64,000 nucleotides of DNA from Strigops habroptila (lineage: Eukaryota > Chordata > Aves > Psittaciformes > Psittacidae). A model generated the notes under the pieces. It did not search any database and was not told the DNA's origin. It worked only from the letters and a program-made list of their open reading frames with translations. A program made the position numbers and the translations under genes. The DNA lies in assembly GCF_004027225.2 (NCBI RefSeq), contig NC_044283.2, forward strand, positions 15,890,992 through 15,954,991, in the 5' to 3' direction. Position 1 is the stretch's first letter, and each line of letters begins with the position of its first letter. Shown here piece after piece: positions 61,701 through 64,000 of the stretch.

Positions 61701-61801
61701 TATTTTACCATAGCTTGCTCTAGTGGAATGACTTGCTGGTTATGAATCATTCGAATGCTGTTTGCATGTCCTTTTAAGGCATTTTCCAGTGCTCCTTTTG
61801 G
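52779..61801 (-). CDS. PROM1: Prominin-1 (CD133), 3' portion of the gene, partial
   Basis: Nine coding exons were joined in frame on the minus strand: 61709-61801, 60331-60384, 58748-58828, 58586-58654, 57948-58040, 56304-56419, 55604-55627, 55161-55229 and 52779-52791. All have GT-AG borders and the phases agree throughout. Together they encode about 200 residues matching the last quarter of human prominin-1 (865 residues): the end of the second large extracellular loop, the fifth membrane segment and the cytoplasmic tail. Prominin-1 is a pentaspan, cholesterol-binding glycoprotein of microvilli and other protrusions; in photoreceptors it is needed for disc formation. The two tail tyrosines known as phosphorylation sites in human (EDVYDDVE and the YGIHNP site) are kept, as is an N-glycosylation site (NAS). 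The first two thirds of the gene lie beyond the right edge. The gene lies beside FGFBP2 on the same strand, as in mammals. Confidence 0.92.
52792..55160 (-). other. PROM1: PROM1 last intron
   Basis: About 2.4 kb of AT-rich intron. No conserved exon was recognised, although alternative terminal exons are known for prominin-1 in mammals and could lie here. Confidence 0.7.
55161..55229 (-). CDS. PROM1: PROM1 cytoplasmic-tail exon
   Basis: 69 bases, acceptor TTTATTACAG, donor CAAG|GTAAAC. It reads [20 protein letters not shown], nearly identical to the human tail around the conserved tyrosine (KDHVYGIHNPV). Confidence 0.92.
55604..55627 (-). CDS. PROM1: PROM1 24-base microexon
   Basis: Only 24 bases, acceptor TTTTTTAG, donor AAAAC|GTAAG. 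It completes a split Asp codon, then reads VETIPMK and ends in a split codon. It matches human DVETIPMKN exactly up to the junction. Introns of about 370 and 680 bases flank it. Confidence 0.92.
56304..56419 (-). CDS. PROM1: PROM1 exon for transmembrane segment 5
   Basis: 116 bases, acceptor TTGTTTCAG, donor GATGA|GTAAGT. It encodes [20 protein letters not shown], the last membrane helix, followed by [18 protein letters not shown], the membrane-proximal tail. It differs from human only by conservative changes. Confidence 0.95.
56420..57947 (-). other. PROM1: PROM1 intron
   Basis: About 1.5 kb; no repeat or additional exon recognised. Confidence 0.8.
57948..58040 (-). CDS. PROM1: PROM1 exon before transmembrane segment 5
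   Basis: 93 bases, 31 codons in phase 0. It reads [20 protein letters not shown] and then CSYITDSV, matching human [23 protein letters not shown]. Both extracellular cysteines are kept. Confidence 0.93.
58586..58654 (-). CDS. PROM1: PROM1 exon, extracellular loop 2
   Basis: 69 bases, 23 codons in phase 0, acceptor GTTCCTAG, donor TCG|GTGAG. It reads [20 protein letters not shown], matching human [20 protein letters not shown]. Confidence 0.93.
58748..58828 (-). CDS. PROM1: PROM1 exon, extracellular loop 2, glycosylation site
   Basis: 81 bases, 27 codons in phase 0. It reads [24 protein letters not shown] is an N-glycosylation sequon in the same place as NNTSS in human prominin-1. Confidence 0.9.
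58829..60330 (-). other. PROM1: PROM1 intron with CA/C-rich tract
   Basis: About 1.5 kb. It holds the low-complexity tract at 59939-59981. An antisense open frame of 182 codons (59621-60169) runs through that tract and shows no homology, so it is not called. Confidence 0.7.
59939..59981. repeat. CA/C-rich microsatellite-like tract
   Basis: Alternating CA units interrupted by runs of 5-8 C on the plus strand. Likely length-variable. Confidence 0.7.
60331..60384 (-). CDS. PROM1: PROM1 54-base exon, extracellular loop 2
   Basis: 18 codons in phase 0, acceptor TTTCTAATAG, donor ATG|GTAAGC. It reads [18 protein letters not shown], matching human STLYQSVKILQRTGNGLLE in layout. NQS is a potential N-glycosylation sequon not present in the human sequence I recall. 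Confidence 0.9.
60560..60828 (+). mobile_element. CR1 LINE 3' end inside a PROM1 intron
   Basis: Here CR1 runs on the plus strand, antisense to PROM1: GTGACAGGACAAGGGGTAAT, AAGAAGTTCTTTACTGGTGA, GGTTGGACGGGGCTTTGAGC, then GGTCCCTTCCAAACGAAACC and the decayed CATTATATGACTCT terminus. It is a 5'-truncated 3' UTR piece. It is the only plus-strand CR1 in the window. Confidence 0.88.
60960..60977 (-). CDS. PROM1: Candidate in-frame PROM1 microexon (18 bases)
   Basis: A near-perfect donor AGG|GTAAGTG follows 18 bases preceded by ACTGACTGTCAAG, with a pyrimidine-rich stretch (CTCTTTTTCCTTTTAC) just upstream and a branch-point-like CTGAC. The 18 bases read KYVKAR in phase 0, which fits exactly between exons 61709-61801 and 60331-60384. 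The human protein as I recall it has no residues here, so this would be an optional cassette. No transcript evidence is available. Confidence 0.35.
61709..61801 (-). CDS. PROM1: PROM1 exon, extracellular loop 2 (first in window)
   Basis: 93 bases, 31 codons in phase 0, acceptor TTTTTTGCAG, donor ATG|GTAAAAT. It reads [20 protein letters not shown] and then [11 protein letters not shown], matching human [31 protein letters not shown]. The previous conserved exon was not found before 64000. Confidence 0.92.
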
Positions 61802-64000
61802 CTGCAAAAAACACAATTATGCAGTATTGTTCAGTAGTCTCAAAGCTTTCCAACAAAGCAAGAAACAATGAAAGTTGCACATTATCCTCATCCATTGCAG
61901 AACAGCTGATGCTAACAACGGGATACGGCAAATTGAATTCCTCAACACAAAGAGAGGAAAAATCACCATATTAATAATTCAAACCTCAATAACCAAACCA
62001 GATATATTACACTGCTTTTCAGGCTATAACATTATCAGCACGGATTTAACTGGAGAGAATTTTCACATGGTGCACTAAGTCATTTTAAATACAGAGGCAA
62101 GCACATTGCCCTCTCACTCACCCCAAGAACCCTGCAACATGGCACCGTGGCTGGGGTGAGCATCGCCCAGGCACGGGTACTTGCTTTGTATTGAGCTCTG
62201 TGGGCAACACCCTGAGGCACACTCTGCTTTCTGAGGGGCACAGAAGTTTAAGTATTTCCAGCCAGTAACTTGGAAACACATCTGTGGAAGTTATTTTTCA
62301 TTTCTGCAGCTCCTGCCTTTCAGTCAGAAGATATGAGTATCTTCTGTGCGCTGATTTTCAAGACTGACTGCCTGCCTGGAGCTCACACTTGCTGCAAAAT
62401 ACCATGGAATTTGATTTTACTCTCAGAAATATATTTCTTTTCCATTTCCTTTTGATGGCAAAATCACTTGGCTCCCTGCATACATACTGAATACATGCTG
62501 CTCACTCTGTTTTGAAAGTGTACTAATGGCATACCTCAGAGATGTGTGTGCTTCCTGTAAAGTGTTCATGTAAGCGGTCAGCTGTGGCACTGAGCTTCAG
62601 GATACTTCATGTCCTGCACTGACAAGCTGAATTCCCTTACCTAACACCTGTGGGTGGTATTGCTCCCTCCTCTATACCCTGACACACTGGTTTGATACAA
62701 CTTTTATTCCATTTGCTCCTTCCAGTATAAAAACATCCATTCAATTTTGTGTAAGGTGCCAGAAAATGTAAACTATAACCCCATGGTTAATTAATTCCAA
62801 AAGGTTTTAGTTTATTCTTTAATTGATGGTTCTTGTAAACTTCCAGAGTTAACACTAATAACAAAATAGGATTACAAAATATTCTTGGAAACCAGTATCA
62901 ATTTTGAAACAATCTAACTTTTGTACTATGTCTTTTTGTTGTGGGGTTTTGGAAGGTTTTTATAGACATTTCATAGATTACACTAAGGAAGAAATAAAAA
63001 CATACACTGTGACAGTGAACACATTTAATATCATATCTTTCTTTGTCTTCTATATGAAGAAATTACTCTGCCTGATCTATTCTCAATTCTAATGCTTCCT
63101 TTAGATTCTATTACCAAAAATAATGAACACCCCCCCCAAACAACCCTATCTAACAGTACAGTATATTTTCCTTTATGGAGCTATTTAGAATATACCTTTA
63201 AAGAGACACCTCAGAGGAAAGTCTATGTAAGACATAATGCATTTGAAGAACCTCAGCTTTCACTTAGAAAATAGCCCCAAAATATCAGCAAAAACTCCCC
63301 ACCTGTATAAGGTGCAAAATGGCACAGTAAAAGTTTAAAAATCAAAATGAACTGTGGCCAAAGCTACTGGTATCTGTCCAAGTTAGCAGACAAACTACAT
63401 GAGTAAACAGGCAACATGTGGCTCACTCACCGTACTTGGAGAGGATGCTAACTACAACACAAAAAGAGCTGTGAGCAGTCTAAACTTGACATGAGTGCAC
63501 ACATGGCAGAAAAAAGCACCAAGAAGTGTGATCAAATTATATGCAGTAAGCATACCAGGAGCCTCTACTGGTGCCTTCTTCTCCCTAAAGGAGGGATGAA
63601 TATCTGATAAATTCCAAGCAGCATGGTCGCACTCTGCTATCCGTGTCCCTTAGTGATCCAAGAGATAGTAGCACATATGCAGCATAACTCTTTCTCCTAC
63701 ATCGCAATGCAGGCATCTGTCTTGGGCCAGTGTCCAACCTCGTGGCCAAGCTATGACCCTCATTTTGAAAAATAAATATGAAGTGACCTTGCCATTCATA
63801 CAAACATATTAGCTGAATATTCACTGTCTGTTAACACAGCTGTGTCATTCTGCAGATTCATCTGCAGGCAATGCCGTAGCTGTACCCTCTGACCATTGTC
63901 CATGTGTCTGCATACAAAAAGCCCTTCAGAGCAGACAGGATCTCTTTTGTGCATTCTCCCGCCACAGTGGAGCCACAGTTCTCATTAGAGCTCTTATGAG
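61802..64000 (-). other. PROM1: PROM1 intron running off the right edge
   Basis: At least 2.2 kb. I searched for the preceding conserved exon (human ...LEAKANSL) and did not see it, so it should lie beyond the window. The intron contains the 21-base candidate microexon at 63431 and an 8-C run at 63130. Confidence 0.65.
63431..63451 (-). CDS. PROM1: Candidate in-frame PROM1 microexon (21 bases)
   Basis: Acceptor CTCTTTTTGTGTTGTAG and donor ACG|GTGAGTGAG are both strong and enclose 21 bases reading LASSPST with no stop. In phase 0 it would sit just before exon 61709-61801, adding seven Ser/Pro/Thr-rich residues to the second extracellular loop. It has no counterpart in the human protein I recall. 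It may be a facultative exon or a chance pairing of splice sites. Confidence 0.35.

Noticed and set aside
62122-62230. 109-base block with AG acceptor and GTGAGTGAG donor in the right-hand PROM1 intron
   Set aside because: The frame is open, but the length is not a multiple of three, so inclusion between phase-0 exons would break PROM1, and the peptide has no prominin similarity.

Overview
The window is nuclear DNA of a bird. Evidence: AT-rich, intron-bearing sequence with GT-AG junctions; six pieces of CR1, the dominant avian LINE, several carrying its hallmark 3' end; and three copies of one ERVL-like LTR of a type I recognise from bird genomes. The gene order FGFBP1 - FGFBP2 - PROM1, all on the minus strand, is the arrangement known from the human 4p15 region. 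The LTR family suggests a neoavian bird rather than a galliform, but I cannot name the species.

Layout. (1) 1-20.4 kb: no recognisable gene; two CR1 pieces, an A/C-rich inverted repeat, and a possible 3' end of a plus-strand transcript near 0.68 kb. (2) 20.47-22.96 kb: FGFBP1, with an intronless coding region, a short 5'-UTR intron, a non-coding first exon and a TATA box. (3) 23-30.5 kb: gene-poor. (4) 30.5-44.6 kb: a repeat-rich accessory block with three ERVL-like LTRs (one with a perfect 5-bp target duplication, one broken by a second, unrelated LTR in opposite orientation), a GC-rich segment holding the 3' exons of a MROH-like (maestro HEAT-like repeat) gene, and three CR1 pieces. (5) 47.1-48.8 kb: FGFBP2, single coding exon. 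(6) 51.34-64 kb: the 3' third of PROM1 (CD133): nine coding exons that I could join in frame, a 3' UTR of about 1.45 kb, and two candidate in-frame microexons. The gene continues past the right edge.

FGFBP1 and FGFBP2 are paralogous secreted, basic, cysteine-rich proteins; the family's first member releases FGFs from the extracellular matrix. PROM1 is a pentaspan membrane glycoprotein of membrane protrusions and has no known functional tie to them, so the cluster is conserved synteny, not an operon-like unit. I found no evidence of a wholly new biological system. The most rewarding items are the PROM1 microexon candidates and divergent C-terminus, the MROH-like tail with intact splice sites, and the nested LTRs. 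All exon calls come from reading splice sites and comparing with remembered mammalian proteins; no alignment or search was run.
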